DNA of 64,000 nucleotides from Clostridium_AD frigoriphilum (lineage in GTDB: Bacteria; Bacillota; Clostridia; Clostridiales; Clostridiaceae), in assembly GCF_036541405.1 (NCBI RefSeq), contig NZ_JAZHFS010000015.1:51366-115365 (forward strand). The letters are read 5' to 3'. The number at the start of each line of letters is the position of its first letter. Position 1 is the stretch's first letter. The notes beneath the pieces are model-generated. The model had not been told where the DNA came from. It saw only the letters and a program-made list of their open reading frames with translations, and made no database searches. This document shows positions 7,163-16,004 of the stretch, one piece after another. The translations under genes and the position numbers were made by a program.

Positions 7163-9115
7163 ATGAAGAAGAAAGCAGAACGATTTATGGCAATATTATT
7201 GAGCGTTATGTTTATAAGCCTAGGTTTACCTAGTAATAGTTTCGGAAAGGAAATAGAGAAGAGACAGGAAGTCAATAAGGAACATATAGACGTAAATAAT
7301 AGCAAAGATCTAGAAAAATTTTCAGATGATTTTTTTGAGAAGAATATGAAGGAATATTCAGTTCCAGGAGTTGCTATATCTGTTGTTAAGGATGGCAAAG
7401 AAGTATTTAAAAAGGGGTATGGGTACAGTAATATAGAAGAAAAAGTATTAGTAAATCCAGATAAAACTGTTTTCCCAGCAGCATCAATAAGCAAATTATT
7501 TACTGCAACTGCTATAATGCAACTATATGAAGAGGGAAAATTAGATTTAAATAAAAATATTGATAATTATATAAATCCTTACAAGATTATTAATAATTAT
7601 AAGGAACCAGTAACTTGTAGTAATTTATTAACTCATTCTAGCGGAGTTGATGAAGCCAGTGAACTTAACGGCAGTACGAGAGATGAAAAGTTAATAAAAT
7701 CACAGGAATATTATATGGATACACATATTCCTAAGGTAGTAAGAGAGCCTAACGCTGTTAGTAGGTATTGTAACGAGGGGTATAACCTTCTAGGATATAT
7801 TGTAGAAAAAGTATCTGGTATTACTTATGAAGAATATGTAAAGAAAAATATATTAGAAACTTTAAAAATGGATAGTAGCTTAACTCGGTTAAAAAATAGT
7901 AATACAGCTAAGGGATATGAATTTATAAAGGGAACTTATAATGAAATACCATTAGCTTATCAATATACATCAGGCTCTTCAGGAATGAATGTAACAGTTA
8001 AAGATATGGAAAACTTTATGATAGCTCACTTAAATAATGGACAATTTAAAGAAAACAGGATTTTAAAGGAAGAAACATCAATAAAAATGAAAGATAAGCA
8101 ATTTTCCAATAGTGATTCTTTACCTGGAATGGGCTATGGGTTTATAAGGAGTAACAGAAATGGGCAGGAAATAATAAAGCATGAAGGTGCATTGCCAGGA
8201 TATACGAGCACATTATTTTTAATTCCAAAGGAGAAATTAGGAATATACGTGGCAACCAACTCTTTAAATCCACTGCCTTTTAACTTTGAAGAAGAATTTT
8301 TAAATTATTTTTACCCTAGTACCAGTAATACATTTAATAAAATAAAAAAAAATAAAACTAAAGATTTTAGTAGATATGAAGGCATATATAGAAACTATGA
8401 TGGAATATCAAAAAGTAACATTATGAAAATCGGGTTCTTATTTGATTCTTCTATGGATATGAGAATTACAGATAATAAGGACGGTACATTAACTCTTAAG
8501 GAATATACTCTTGCTAAGGAGGAAATTACCACAACTATTATTGAAAAGAAAGATGGAGTATTTGCAAGGAAAGATGGACGAGGAGATTTTGCATTTAAGA
8601 TAAATGACAATGGTAAAGTAAACTATGCATTTAATGATGTAAGCCATAATTCCTTTGAAAAGATAAGCTTTTTCCAAACAAGAACTTTTAATATAACCAT
8701 ATTTATTATAGCCATGGTTGTATTCATTATAAATATAATTGGGATAATGGTTTTGTTTATAAAGAGGAAGCTTAAACAAATAGGTCACAAAAGTTGTAGG
8801 AGTATTAAATTAATTAGGACAGTAAACTTAATTATTGGGGTGCTTAATATAGGTGGAATGGTAGGAGCAACTATAATAGCAATGGTTATGGTTAGTATTA
8901 ATGATTTTAAATTTGCATATTTACTTTATATATTTTTAGGAGCTCTAATAGCATCAACGGTTTTAAGTATTTGCGGATTATTTATTCTAATATATACATG
9001 GGTTAAAAAAGTAGGAGAAAAATCAGAAAAAAGATATTTTGCTTTTTTAACAATTGTTAATTTTATCTTTATATGGTTTATATACTATTTTAATTTTTTA
9101 GGATTTAAAATATAG
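7163..9115 (+). CDS. Membrane-anchored beta-lactamase-family serine hydrolase (class C / PBP4*-like)
   Basis: 650 residues from ATG 7163 (AAGGAG at 7148-7153; the in-frame TTG at 7154 touches that site). There is a signal peptide (MKKKAERFMAILLSVMFISL), then a serine beta-lactamase/D-alanyl-D-alanine carboxypeptidase fold. Its motifs are S108-I-S-K111 (nucleophile and general base), Y202-C-N204 and H340-E-G342 in place of KTG. The C-terminal ~160 residues carry about four transmembrane helices, as in Firmicutes esterase/PBP-like proteins of this layout. The catalytic domain would sit outside the membrane; the substrate (cell-wall peptide, D-amino-acid ester or beta-lactam) cannot be told. The response regulator and sensor kinase start 74 bases downstream, suggesting an envelope-stress module. 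A hairpin at 7119-7150 overlaps the ribosome binding site. Confidence 0.88.
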   Translation: MKKKAERFMAILLSVMFISLGLPSNSFGKEIEKRQEVNKEHIDVNNSKDLEKFSDDFFEKNMKEYSVPGVAISVVKDGKEVFKKGYGYSNIEEKVLVNPDKTVFPAASISKLFTATAIMQLYEEGKLDLNKNIDNYINPYKIINNYKEPVTCSNLLTHSSGVDEASELNGSTRDEKLIKSQEYYMDTHIPKVVREPNAVSRYCNEGYNLLGYIVEKVSGITYEEYVKKNILETLKMDSSLTRLKNSNTAKGYEFIKGTYNEIPLAYQYTSGSSGMNVTVKDMENFMIAHLNNGQFKENRILKEETSIKMKDKQFSNSDSLPGMGYGFIRSNRNGQEIIKHEGALPGYTSTLFLIPKEKLGIYVATNSLNPLPFNFEEEFLNYFYPSTSNTFNKIKKNKTKDFSRYEGIYRNYDGISKSNIMKIGFLFDSSMDMRITDNKDGTLTLKEYTLAKEEITTTIIEKKDGVFARKDGRGDFAFKINDNGKVNYAFNDVSHNSFEKISFFQTRTFNITIFIIAMVVFIINIIGIMVLFIKRKLKQIGHKSCRSIKLIRTVNLIIGVLNIGGMVGATIIAMVMVSINDFKFAYLLYIFLGALIASTVLSICGLFILIYTWVKKVGEKSEKRYFAFLTIVNFIFIWFIYYFNFLGFKI

Positions 9116-9189
9116 CCAGGGACATTAATTATTTGAGAATATGATATAATTTTATCAAAAATAGTTATTTAATGGGAGAGGTAGAGGGT

Positions 9190-9885
9190 ATGTTTAACAT
9201 ATTGATTGTAGATGATGAAGTAGAAATAATTGAACTTATGGAAGTATACCTACTAAATGATGGGTATAAAGTATTTAAAGCTACAAACGGTATAGATGCA
9301 CTTAATATAATTAATAATGAGAAGATTCACCTTGTGATTTTAGACATAATGATGCCAGGAATAGATGGACTACAGGTTTGTATAAAGATTAGAAAAGAGC
9401 ATAATATCCCAATTATAATGGTTAGTGCAAAGGGACAAGATATAGATAAAATACAGGGATTATCTATAGGGGCAGATGATTATATGGTAAAACCATTTAA
9501 CGCAATGGAACTAATTGCAAGAGTAAAAGCTCAAATAAGAAGGTCTGTATATTTTAATGAAAATCACAAATTATTTGATAATGAAGAGGTTATTGAAATA
9601 AAAGGGATTACTATAAATAAAAGAAAACATAAAGTTAATTTATTTGGTGTGGAGCTAAAATTAACGCCAACAGAATATGAGATATTGTTACTATTAGCAA
9701 GTAATGTGGGCAAAGTATTTAATGCAGAGGAGATATTTAAAGAGATTTGGAAGGAAAAGTATTTTGAAGGAAATAATACTGTCATGGTTCACATATGGAG
9801 ATTAAGAGAGAAATTAGAGGATAATCCGAGGGAACCTAAAATTGTAGAAACGGTCTGGGGAGTTGGATATAAAATTGAAGAATAA
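9190..9885 (+). CDS. OmpR/PhoB-family response regulator (VanR-like)
   Basis: 231 residues from ATG 9190, chosen over the in-frame ATG at 9172 because GAGAGG/AGAGGG lies just before it and the protein then starts MFNILIVDDEVEII, as usual. The receiver domain has acidic residues DDE at the N-terminus, phospho-acceptor D52 in VILDIMMPGIDG, and Lys in YMVKPF. The C-terminal winged-helix domain (LTPTEYEILLLLASNVGKVF, NTVMVHIWRLREKLE) ends in GVGYKIEE. It overlaps the kinase gene downstream. It probably controls the serine hydrolase gene upstream, but no binding site is evident. Confidence 0.95.
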   Translation: MFNILIVDDEVEIIELMEVYLLNDGYKVFKATNGIDALNIINNEKIHLVILDIMMPGIDGLQVCIKIRKEHNIPIIMVSAKGQDIDKIQGLSIGADDYMVKPFNAMELIARVKAQIRRSVYFNENHKLFDNEEVIEIKGITINKRKHKVNLFGVELKLTPTEYEILLLLASNVGKVFNAEEIFKEIWKEKYFEGNNTVMVHIWRLREKLEDNPREPKIVETVWGVGYKIEE

Positions 9886-10969
9886 TAGCATTAAATATAA
9901 TATACTTATAAATTTTTTTATAGCTATATTGATCTCTATAATATTAACATTAGTTGGAGTTTTTTTAGTAATTATGTTGATACATATTTTATGTAAAGGT
10001 ATATATGCGAAATTTATTAATTATTATAATACAAATAGGTTAGTTATGGTAGGTTTTAGTATAGGGATTTTTGTAGTTTTTATAGTGCTAATGTGCTTTA
10101 TATTTATTAAAAGAATGAATAAAACTACTGATTATATAGAAGAAATATCACATAATTTAAATATAATATCTAAGGGGAATATGGATATAAATATACCTAT
10201 TAGAACAAAGACTGAGTTAGGGAATTTAGCTTCAAATGTTAATAAAATGGCATGTAGTATAAAAGAACTTATGAAGAAAGAAAAAGTGTGGGAAAAGCAG
10301 AAGAATAACTTGATAACAAATTTATCTCATGATTTAAGGACTCCACTTACATCTGTTATTGGATTTTTAGAGTTAATTGAAAAGGGTAATTATAAAAATA
10401 ATGATGAGTTACATCATTATTGTGAAGTTTCATTAAGTAAAGCAAAGGAATTAAAGAGTTCTGTAGAACAACTTTTTGAGTTTACAAGGATAAGTAATGG
10501 AGATATAAATTTAAATAAATCCAATATATACCTGCAACAATTGATAGAACAAGCTACCATTGGATTTATACCATCTTTTGAAGAAGCTGGTATGGAATAT
10601 AAAATATCTTCAAAAGATGTAGGATTAACAATAAATGGAGATGCTATTTTGCTAGTTAGAGCCTTTGAAAATATAATATCTAATGCAATTAAATATGGTA
10701 GTGAGGGGAAATATCTAGATGTAAATATAGAAAAGGAAAATAATATGGTTGTAGTTAGATTTGTAAATTATGGCGATATAATAGAAGAAGAAAATTTGAA
10801 GAATTTATTTCAAAGATTATATAGGGTAGAAAAACATTGTAATAAAAAAGAAGGAACTGGACTTGGGCTCGCAATTGTAAAGACAATAGTAGAATTACAT
10901 AATGGCAATATAGAGGTTGCAAGCTCTAAGGAAAGAACAGAATTTAAAATAAAACTACCATTTAATTAA
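9875..10969 (+). CDS. Sensor histidine kinase (VanS-like, HAMP)
   Basis: About 364 residues. The start must be TTG: 9875 (MKNNSIKYNIL, about 12 bases after GGGGAG) or 9863, which abuts that site; I favour 9875. Two transmembrane helices (about residues 10-35 and 60-85) flank a very short extracytoplasmic loop, so it senses within or near the membrane. Then come a HAMP-like linker (IPIRTKTELGNLASNVNKM), the HisKA box NLSHDLRTPLTSVIGF with H152, the N box NAIKYG and the G box GTGLGLAIVKTIVELH. It overlaps the regulator gene by a few codons, indicating translational coupling. It ends six bases from the convergent kinase gene. Confidence 0.92.
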   Translation: MKNNSIKYNILINFFIAILISIILTLVGVFLVIMLIHILCKGIYAKFINYYNTNRLVMVGFSIGIFVVFIVLMCFIFIKRMNKTTDYIEEISHNLNIISKGNMDINIPIRTKTELGNLASNVNKMACSIKELMKKEKVWEKQKNNLITNLSHDLRTPLTSVIGFLELIEKGNYKNNDELHHYCEVSLSKAKELKSSVEQLFEFTRISNGDINLNKSNIYLQQLIEQATIGFIPSFEEAGMEYKISSKDVGLTINGDAILLVRAFENIISNAIKYGSEGKYLDVNIEKENNMVVVRFVNYGDIIEEENLKNLFQRLYRVEKHCNKKEGTGLGLAIVKTIVELHNGNIEVASSKERTEFKIKLPFN

Positions 10970-10974
10970 CAGTT

Positions 10975-12813
10975 TCAATCGTATATGTCTGAAAACTCTA
11001 TCTGTAGCCTCTCTATATCACTTACTTTTGCTATATTTGCATCTAAAATAAACGGTTGATTCTCTGGTAAACCTGTCTCAGGAAGGTCTATTATAAATTC
11101 ACTGCCCCTACCATATCGGCTCTCAACTCTAATTGTTCCACCATGCATCTCAACAAGAGATTTTACAAGAGAAAGACCGATGCCACTCCCCTCTCTGTCT
11201 CTTGAAAGAGATTTATCTACCTGTACAAATCTTTCAAAAATAGACGATTTCATATCAGTGGGAATTCCAACACCTGTGTCTTTTACAGATACCGATATAC
11301 CCCAATCTTTCTCTGCAATGCTCACAAATATGTTTCCTCCTAGCGGAGTGAATTTTATTGCATTTGAAAGAATATTTAATATTATTCTTTCAATTTTATC
11401 TGCATCACAAACCATTATTTTATCTTCAATGTCAGTATCAAAAATAAGTTCCAACCCTTTACGTTCAGCATAAGCGGTTACGGACAGCGTTATGTCTTCA
11501 ATAATAGCTACAATATTTTCATTTTTTAATTTAAGATTGAAATATCTTGCATCAATTTTGGTAATATCGATTAAATTGTTTACTAACCTTAACAATCTAT
11601 AACTGTTTTGCTTCATTATTTTATAATATTTCTTTAATTTCATTTTATTATCAACGGTAGGGTGATTCATTTCATCCAAATTTAGTAATTGCAATGCGCT
11701 AAGAAGTACATTTATTGGTGTCCTGAGTTCGTGTGATATATTGCAAAAAAAATTATTCCTTAACTTGTCATATTCAACTGCATCATTTATAAGCTTATTT
11801 TGATCGGCAATTTTCAACTTAAGATTCTCAGAGGTTTTACGTTCTGAAATATTTCTTACCACACTAAGTATGCACCAATTGCCTTCATATTTAATAGCAC
11901 TAGAGTATATTTCAACATCTATAATACAGCCATCGTATTTTATAAATTTTTCTTCAATTAAAGGTGCTGATACTTTATTATCTAGTATATTTCTAAACCT
12001 TTTAAGTACAATTTCACGATATTCATCGGGGACAACATCGAATACGCTTTTACCTATAATATCTCTAAAATCATTAAGACTTACCAAGTTCTCTACAGCT
12101 TTATTTACAAATATTGCTTTATAATTTGAATTTATAATATATACTCCCTCATGAATGCTATTTAGAATGTATGAGAGTTGCTGTTTGGCTGACGTATGAT
12201 CGACAAACTGTATATTTGTGTTCGCAAGTAGTAAAGTTGATTTCCTTCTTTCGCATTCCAAACGCCATTCGACTATGCTTTTTTCTATAAACATACTAAA
12301 AAAATCCAGTCCTACAAAAATGTAATCGTAAGGAATATTTACATATTCTGAAAATTTATGAAGGTTTTCTAAACTATCATCACAAACTCCTGTATCTAGG
12401 AATTTAATTTTCACTTGTTCTTTATTAAAGCCTAAAATTTGAATGTTTTTTTCCCAATCTCTAAGCCAACCTGGTGTAACAAGATATGATTTTTCACTTA
12501 TAAAATGAGCAATTATATCTATATTAGTAAATAATTCAAAACAGTATTCAAGTCTATGTATTTTACACTTTTCACTATCAATAACCATCTTATTTAAGCT
12601 TGTACAGCATTTGCCACCAATAATAATTATTTTATTACAGGTTACTTGACAACTTTTAATTGCTTCTAGCTGCTCATTTTGTCCAATATTTCCATAGATA
12701 CACGTTGGTGTAAATTCTAAAATTTCAATATTTTTAATATTATTATTCTTTATTATAAATTTAAGTTCTTCAGAAAAAAATTTACAAATAATTATGCCTA
12801 ATTTTTCATTCAT
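10975..12813 (-). CDS. Hybrid-input histidine kinase: Cys-containing N-terminal domain (DUF1638-like), PAS, HisKA, HATPase
   Basis: 612 residues, soluble. Residues 1 to about 205 form an unusual input domain with several Cys (CIYGNIGQNEQLEAIKSCQV, GGKCCTS, CKIHRLEYCFELF) and SYLVTPGWLRDW; the CxYGN, C-rich and TPGWL pattern resembles DUF1638, a domain otherwise linked to corrinoid/methyltransferase loci. The resemblance is by eye. A PAS domain follows (YILNSIHEGVYIINSN ... VRNISERK), then HisKA (CNISHELRTPINVLLSALQL), N box NILSNAIKFTPLGG, and G boxes DTGVGI and GSGIGLSLVKSLVEMHGG. No response regulator is adjacent on this strand, so it is an orphan kinase. It may sense a metal, a thiol or a corrinoid via the Cys residues; that is speculation. 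ATG at 12813 is the only good start. Confidence 0.88.
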   Translation of the reverse strand: MNEKLGIIICKFFSEELKFIIKNNNIKNIEILEFTPTCIYGNIGQNEQLEAIKSCQVTCNKIIIIGGKCCTSLNKMVIDSEKCKIHRLEYCFELFTNIDIIAHFISEKSYLVTPGWLRDWEKNIQILGFNKEQVKIKFLDTGVCDDSLENLHKFSEYVNIPYDYIFVGLDFFSMFIEKSIVEWRLECERRKSTLLLANTNIQFVDHTSAKQQLSYILNSIHEGVYIINSNYKAIFVNKAVENLVSLNDFRDIIGKSVFDVVPDEYREIVLKRFRNILDNKVSAPLIEEKFIKYDGCIIDVEIYSSAIKYEGNWCILSVVRNISERKTSENLKLKIADQNKLINDAVEYDKLRNNFFCNISHELRTPINVLLSALQLLNLDEMNHPTVDNKMKLKKYYKIMKQNSYRLLRLVNNLIDITKIDARYFNLKLKNENIVAIIEDITLSVTAYAERKGLELIFDTDIEDKIMVCDADKIERIILNILSNAIKFTPLGGNIFVSIAEKDWGISVSVKDTGVGIPTDMKSSIFERFVQVDKSLSRDREGSGIGLSLVKSLVEMHGGTIRVESRYGRGSEFIIDLPETGLPENQPFILDANIAKVSDIERLQIEFSDIYD

Positions 12814-13025
12814 TATTTATTTCACCCATTCTAAAATATATTTACCTTTTTTATCGCATTCCTTTATTATACCTTACAATCCATATAATGTATTGAATAT
12901 TGCTATATTTATTTTTGAAAAATATATAAAATATGGGATGAAAATGTTCACACCAAGGCATGAAAGGAATTATGATTGATAAGTAATATTCATATTATAG
13001 TTACAAAACACACGAAAGTAACATG

Positions 13026-13045
13026 TTGTTGACACATTGTTGACA
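13026..13045 (+). repeat. Two direct repeats of TTGTTGACA with an 11-bp period
   Basis: TTGTTGACA occurs at 13026-13034 and 13037-13045, one helical turn apart, 66 bases before the repeat-protein start codon. Each copy contains a TTGACA -35-like hexamer; TATAAT at 13057-13062 is too close to the second copy for a standard 17-bp spacer and too far from the first. They may be an activator or repressor site rather than a plain promoter. Confidence 0.5.
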
Positions 13046-13110
13046 TAACAGGTGATTATAATAAAAGTATAGACATTAACAAAAAAATAAATTAGTGAGG
13101 AGCAAATAAT

Positions 13111-14289
13111 ATGAAAAGTGTAGCTTTAAGAACTAAAATAATAACTGGAATAATAACCGGGGGCATGCTTTTATCCTCTGTTAGTCTAGCTTTTGCAACA
13201 GGTGTTAAATCAACAAAGGCTGATGTGAAGACGCCTTCAAAAATTGAGGTTAAACAACCTAAAGCTGAATTAGAATCAACACTAAAATTGGGTGTTAGTA
13301 CAGGGATCATTACACAGACTGAAAGTGACAAAATTTTAGCATATGAAAATAGTAAAACTGCAGATAAAACAGTTAAAATTAACATATATAAAGACTTGGT
13401 TGATAATAATATATTGACTCAGGCTAAGGCTGATGCACTAAAGGCTAGTCAGCAGGTTCAAAGGGATGCGCAAAGACAAAAGAATTTAGATACTAAATTA
13501 GCAAAACTTGTAACTGATGGAACTATAACTCAGGATCAATCAGATAAAATTAAAGCAGCTATAGTTTCTGAGGAAGCTGCAAACAAAGTTGAAAAGGAAA
13601 AGACTAAAACTATGACTGAGGCAGAACGAAAGGCATATATGGATAGCAACAAGACCACTCATACAAGTGCTTTAAAAGCTCTTGTTGATGCAGGAACTAT
13701 AACACAGGCTCAAGCTGATAAAGTGGGACCTATTGGTGCAGTTGGTGGTCCTGGTGAACACGGAAAAGATATGAAAGGAGGAGTTAAACTAGAATCAACA
13801 CTTAAATTAGGTGTTAGTTCAAATATTATTACGCAGAGTGAAAGTGATAAAGTTTTAGCATATGAAAAGACTAAAACCACAGATAATACAATAAAAACTA
13901 ATGTATATAAAGACTTAGTGGATAACAACATATTGACTCAGGCAAAGGTTGATGCTCTAAAAGCTGCTGAAAAGGCTCAAATGGATACTCAGAGGCAAGC
14001 GAAAACGGATACCAAATTAGCAAAGCTTGTAACAGATAAAACTATAACTCAGGATCAATCAGATAAAATTAAAGCAGCTATAGTTACGCAGGAAGCTGCA
14101 AACACAGCAGAAATGGAAAAGATAAAAACTATGACTGATGCAGAGCGCAAATCATACATGCATAGTAACAAGGGTACTCATATAGGTGCTTTAAAAGCTC
14201 TTGTAGATGCAGGAACTATAACACAGGCTCAAGCTGATAAAGTAGTCCCTAGTGCTAACAATCACATGGCAGGTCTAAAGATTAAATAG
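13111..14289 (+). CDS. Secreted protein made of two long tandem repeats with eight ITQ-type motifs
   Basis: 392 residues, ATG 13111 with GTGAGGAG upstream. A signal peptide (RTKIITGIITGGMLLSSVSL AFA) is followed by two copies of a ~155-residue repeat, residues 54-~210 and 227-~380, joined by a Gly-rich linker (GPIGAVGGPGEHGKDMKGG). Each copy holds four short units of the form GIITQTESDKI, NILTQAKADAL, GTITQDQSDKI, GTITQAQADKV. This resembles the short Firmicutes DUF2680-type motif of exported proteins. There is no anchor, so it is likely secreted or loosely wall-bound. The two DNA repeats are close but not identical. Function unknown; composition (Lys, Thr, Ala, Asp, no Cys) fits a helical surface protein. 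It has its own terminator. Confidence 0.8.
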   Translation: MKSVALRTKIITGIITGGMLLSSVSLAFATGVKSTKADVKTPSKIEVKQPKAELESTLKLGVSTGIITQTESDKILAYENSKTADKTVKINIYKDLVDNNILTQAKADALKASQQVQRDAQRQKNLDTKLAKLVTDGTITQDQSDKIKAAIVSEEAANKVEKEKTKTMTEAERKAYMDSNKTTHTSALKALVDAGTITQAQADKVGPIGAVGGPGEHGKDMKGGVKLESTLKLGVSSNIITQSESDKVLAYEKTKTTDNTIKTNVYKDLVDNNILTQAKVDALKAAEKAQMDTQRQAKTDTKLAKLVTDKTITQDQSDKIKAAIVTQEAANTAEMEKIKTMTDAERKSYMHSNKGTHIGALKALVDAGTITQAQADKVVPSANNHMAGLKIK

Positions 14290-14320
14290 CTAAATTTGAA
14301 AATTAAGATATAAGTAAAAG

Positions 14321-14355
14321 GAGCATACGACGGGAAACCTGGGTATGCTCTTTTT
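14321..14355 (+). terminator. Terminator of the secreted repeat protein gene
   Basis: GAGCATAC pairs with GTATGCTC around an ACGGGAAACC-type loop, followed by TTTTT. Confidence 0.88.
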
Positions 14356-14381
14356 GTTTAATTTCCATAAGAATTACTATT

Positions 14382-14409
14382 TTGATAAATGGTGGGTATA
14401 CTCTATAAT
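14382..14409 (+). promoter_or_regulatory. Putative sigma-A promoter of the citrate-to-2-oxoglutarate operon
   Basis: TTGATA (14382-14387), a 16-bp spacer and TATAAT (14404-14409), about 145 bases before the GTG start. The long leader leaves room for further control; I recognise no riboswitch in it. Confidence 0.5.
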
Positions 14410-14554
14410 GTTGCAAAATATCTTTACAAAACTGTTCAGAAGCTATATAATTAGCATTAAATGAAATTTTAATACATATAACATTCATATATTCTAGAAT
14501 TATGTGCAGTGGCTAAAGATGCAAATAAGGAAGGACTAAGAAGGGGGAGAATAA

Positions 14555-15952
14555 GTGAATAAGTTTAAATTAACAAATAATAATGAGTCTAAGATTGCAA
14601 CGAATGATTTTAAGTTAGTGAATGAAAAGCAGCCTATGTTGTTTAAAGATATATTCCCATACTCAGAAATTCCTAAGGTTGTTTTTGGAGGTCAGCAGAT
14701 TCCAATGTCTATACCTGATGATATTTGGATTACGGATACTACATTCAGAGATGGTCAACAGTCTATGGATACTTATACTGAAAAGCAAATAGTTAAAATA
14801 TTTGATTATTTACACAAACTTGATAATAATTCGGGTATAATTAGACAAACAGAGTTCTTTTTATATACGCAAAAAGATAGAAACGCTGCTAGGAAATGTT
14901 TAGAAAGAGGATATGAATTTCCAGAGGTAACATCATGGATAAGAGCTAATAAAGAAGATTTTAAGCTTGTTAAAGATATGGGACTTAAGGAAACGGGAAT
15001 GCTTATGTCCTGTTCTGATTATCATATATTCAAAAAGCTTAATAAAACAAGGCAAGAGGCAATGGACTTATATGTTTCATTGGTAGAAGAAGCATTAGAA
15101 AATGGAATAATTCCAAGATGCCATCTTGAAGATATAACTAGAGCTGATTTCTTTGGTTTTGTTATACCGCTAGTGCAAAGACTTATGGAACTATCTAAGA
15201 AATCTGGTATTAAGATAAAAATTAGGGCATGTGATACATTAGGACTTGGATTGCCGTACTCTGGTACGGAATTACCAAGAAGTGTACCACAAATCATTAA
15301 TGGATTAATAAAGTATGGCGGAGTGCCCTCGGAATATCTTGAATGGCATGGACATAATGATTTTTATAATGTAGTTTCCAATGCTACTACAGCATGGCTT
15401 CATGGATGTTCTGCAATAAACACCTCACTTTTCGGTATTGGTGAGAGAACAGGTAATTGTCCACTTGAAGCAATGATTGTAGAATATGGTCAAATAAGAG
15501 GAAATGTAAAAAATATGAATCTTAAGCTTATAAGTGAAATTGGACAATATTTTGAAGGTGAGTTTAAATATAGTATTCCACCTAGGACACCTTATGTGGG
15601 TAGTGAATTTAATGTTACAAGAGCTGGGATTCATGCAGATGGAATATTAAAGGATGAGGAAATATACAATATCTTTGATACTGAAAAAATATTAGGTAGG
15701 CCAATTATTGTGGCAGTCAACGAACACTCGGGGCATGCAGGTATTGCAGCTTGGGTTAATACTTATTATAGATTAAAAGATTTAGATAAAATTGATAAAA
15801 AAGATGAAAGAATTAATGTTATAAAAGATTGGGTAGATAAGCAATATGAGACTGGAAGAAGCACTGTAATGAAAAGTGAAGAATTAGAATTAATTACAAA
15901 AAAAATTATTCCACAATTAAGTACAAAAAAACATAACACTGAGGAATTTTGA
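14555..15952 (+). CDS. Re-citrate synthase (isopropylmalate/homocitrate synthase family)
   Basis: 465 residues, GTG start at 14555 with AAGGGGGAG. It condenses acetyl-CoA with oxaloacetate to citrate with Re-face stereochemistry, the clostridial replacement for ordinary Si-citrate synthase, which shares no ancestry with it. The DRE-TIM fold is shown by ITDTTFRDGQQSMDTYT near residue 65 (metal-binding Asp), then RCHLEDITRADFFGF, KIRACDTLGLGLPY, LEWHGHNDFYNVVSNA (HxH metal ligands) and GIGERTGNCPLEAM. The long N-terminal extension before the barrel (LFKDIFPYSEIPKVVFGG) is a feature of this subgroup rather than of LeuA. Aconitase and isocitrate dehydrogenase follow in the same direction, which supports citrate as the product. 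LeuA-like activity is the alternative and is unlikely here. Confidence 0.9.
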   Translation: MNKFKLTNNNESKIATNDFKLVNEKQPMLFKDIFPYSEIPKVVFGGQQIPMSIPDDIWITDTTFRDGQQSMDTYTEKQIVKIFDYLHKLDNNSGIIRQTEFFLYTQKDRNAARKCLERGYEFPEVTSWIRANKEDFKLVKDMGLKETGMLMSCSDYHIFKKLNKTRQEAMDLYVSLVEEALENGIIPRCHLEDITRADFFGFVIPLVQRLMELSKKSGIKIKIRACDTLGLGLPYSGTELPRSVPQIINGLIKYGGVPSEYLEWHGHNDFYNVVSNATTAWLHGCSAINTSLFGIGERTGNCPLEAMIVEYGQIRGNVKNMNLKLISEIGQYFEGEFKYSIPPRTPYVGSEFNVTRAGIHADGILKDEEIYNIFDTEKILGRPIIVAVNEHSGHAGIAAWVNTYYRLKDLDKIDKKDERINVIKDWVDKQYETGRSTVMKSEELELITKKIIPQLSTKKHNTEEF

Positions 15953-16004
15953 TATATGTTAAAGATTATAGTCTATATTTACATTTAAAAAATGGAGGGA
16001 TATT

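Noticed and set aside
9190..10969. Vancomycin resistance (vanRS with a ligase)
   Set aside because: The regulator pair is VanRS-like only in family; no vanH, vanA/B or vanX lies near, and ddl at 60 kb looks like the ordinary D-Ala-D-Ala type.
12794..12979. 61-codon plus-strand frame before the repeat protein
   Set aside because: Mostly antisense of the kinase start and AT-rich spacer; no ribosome binding site.
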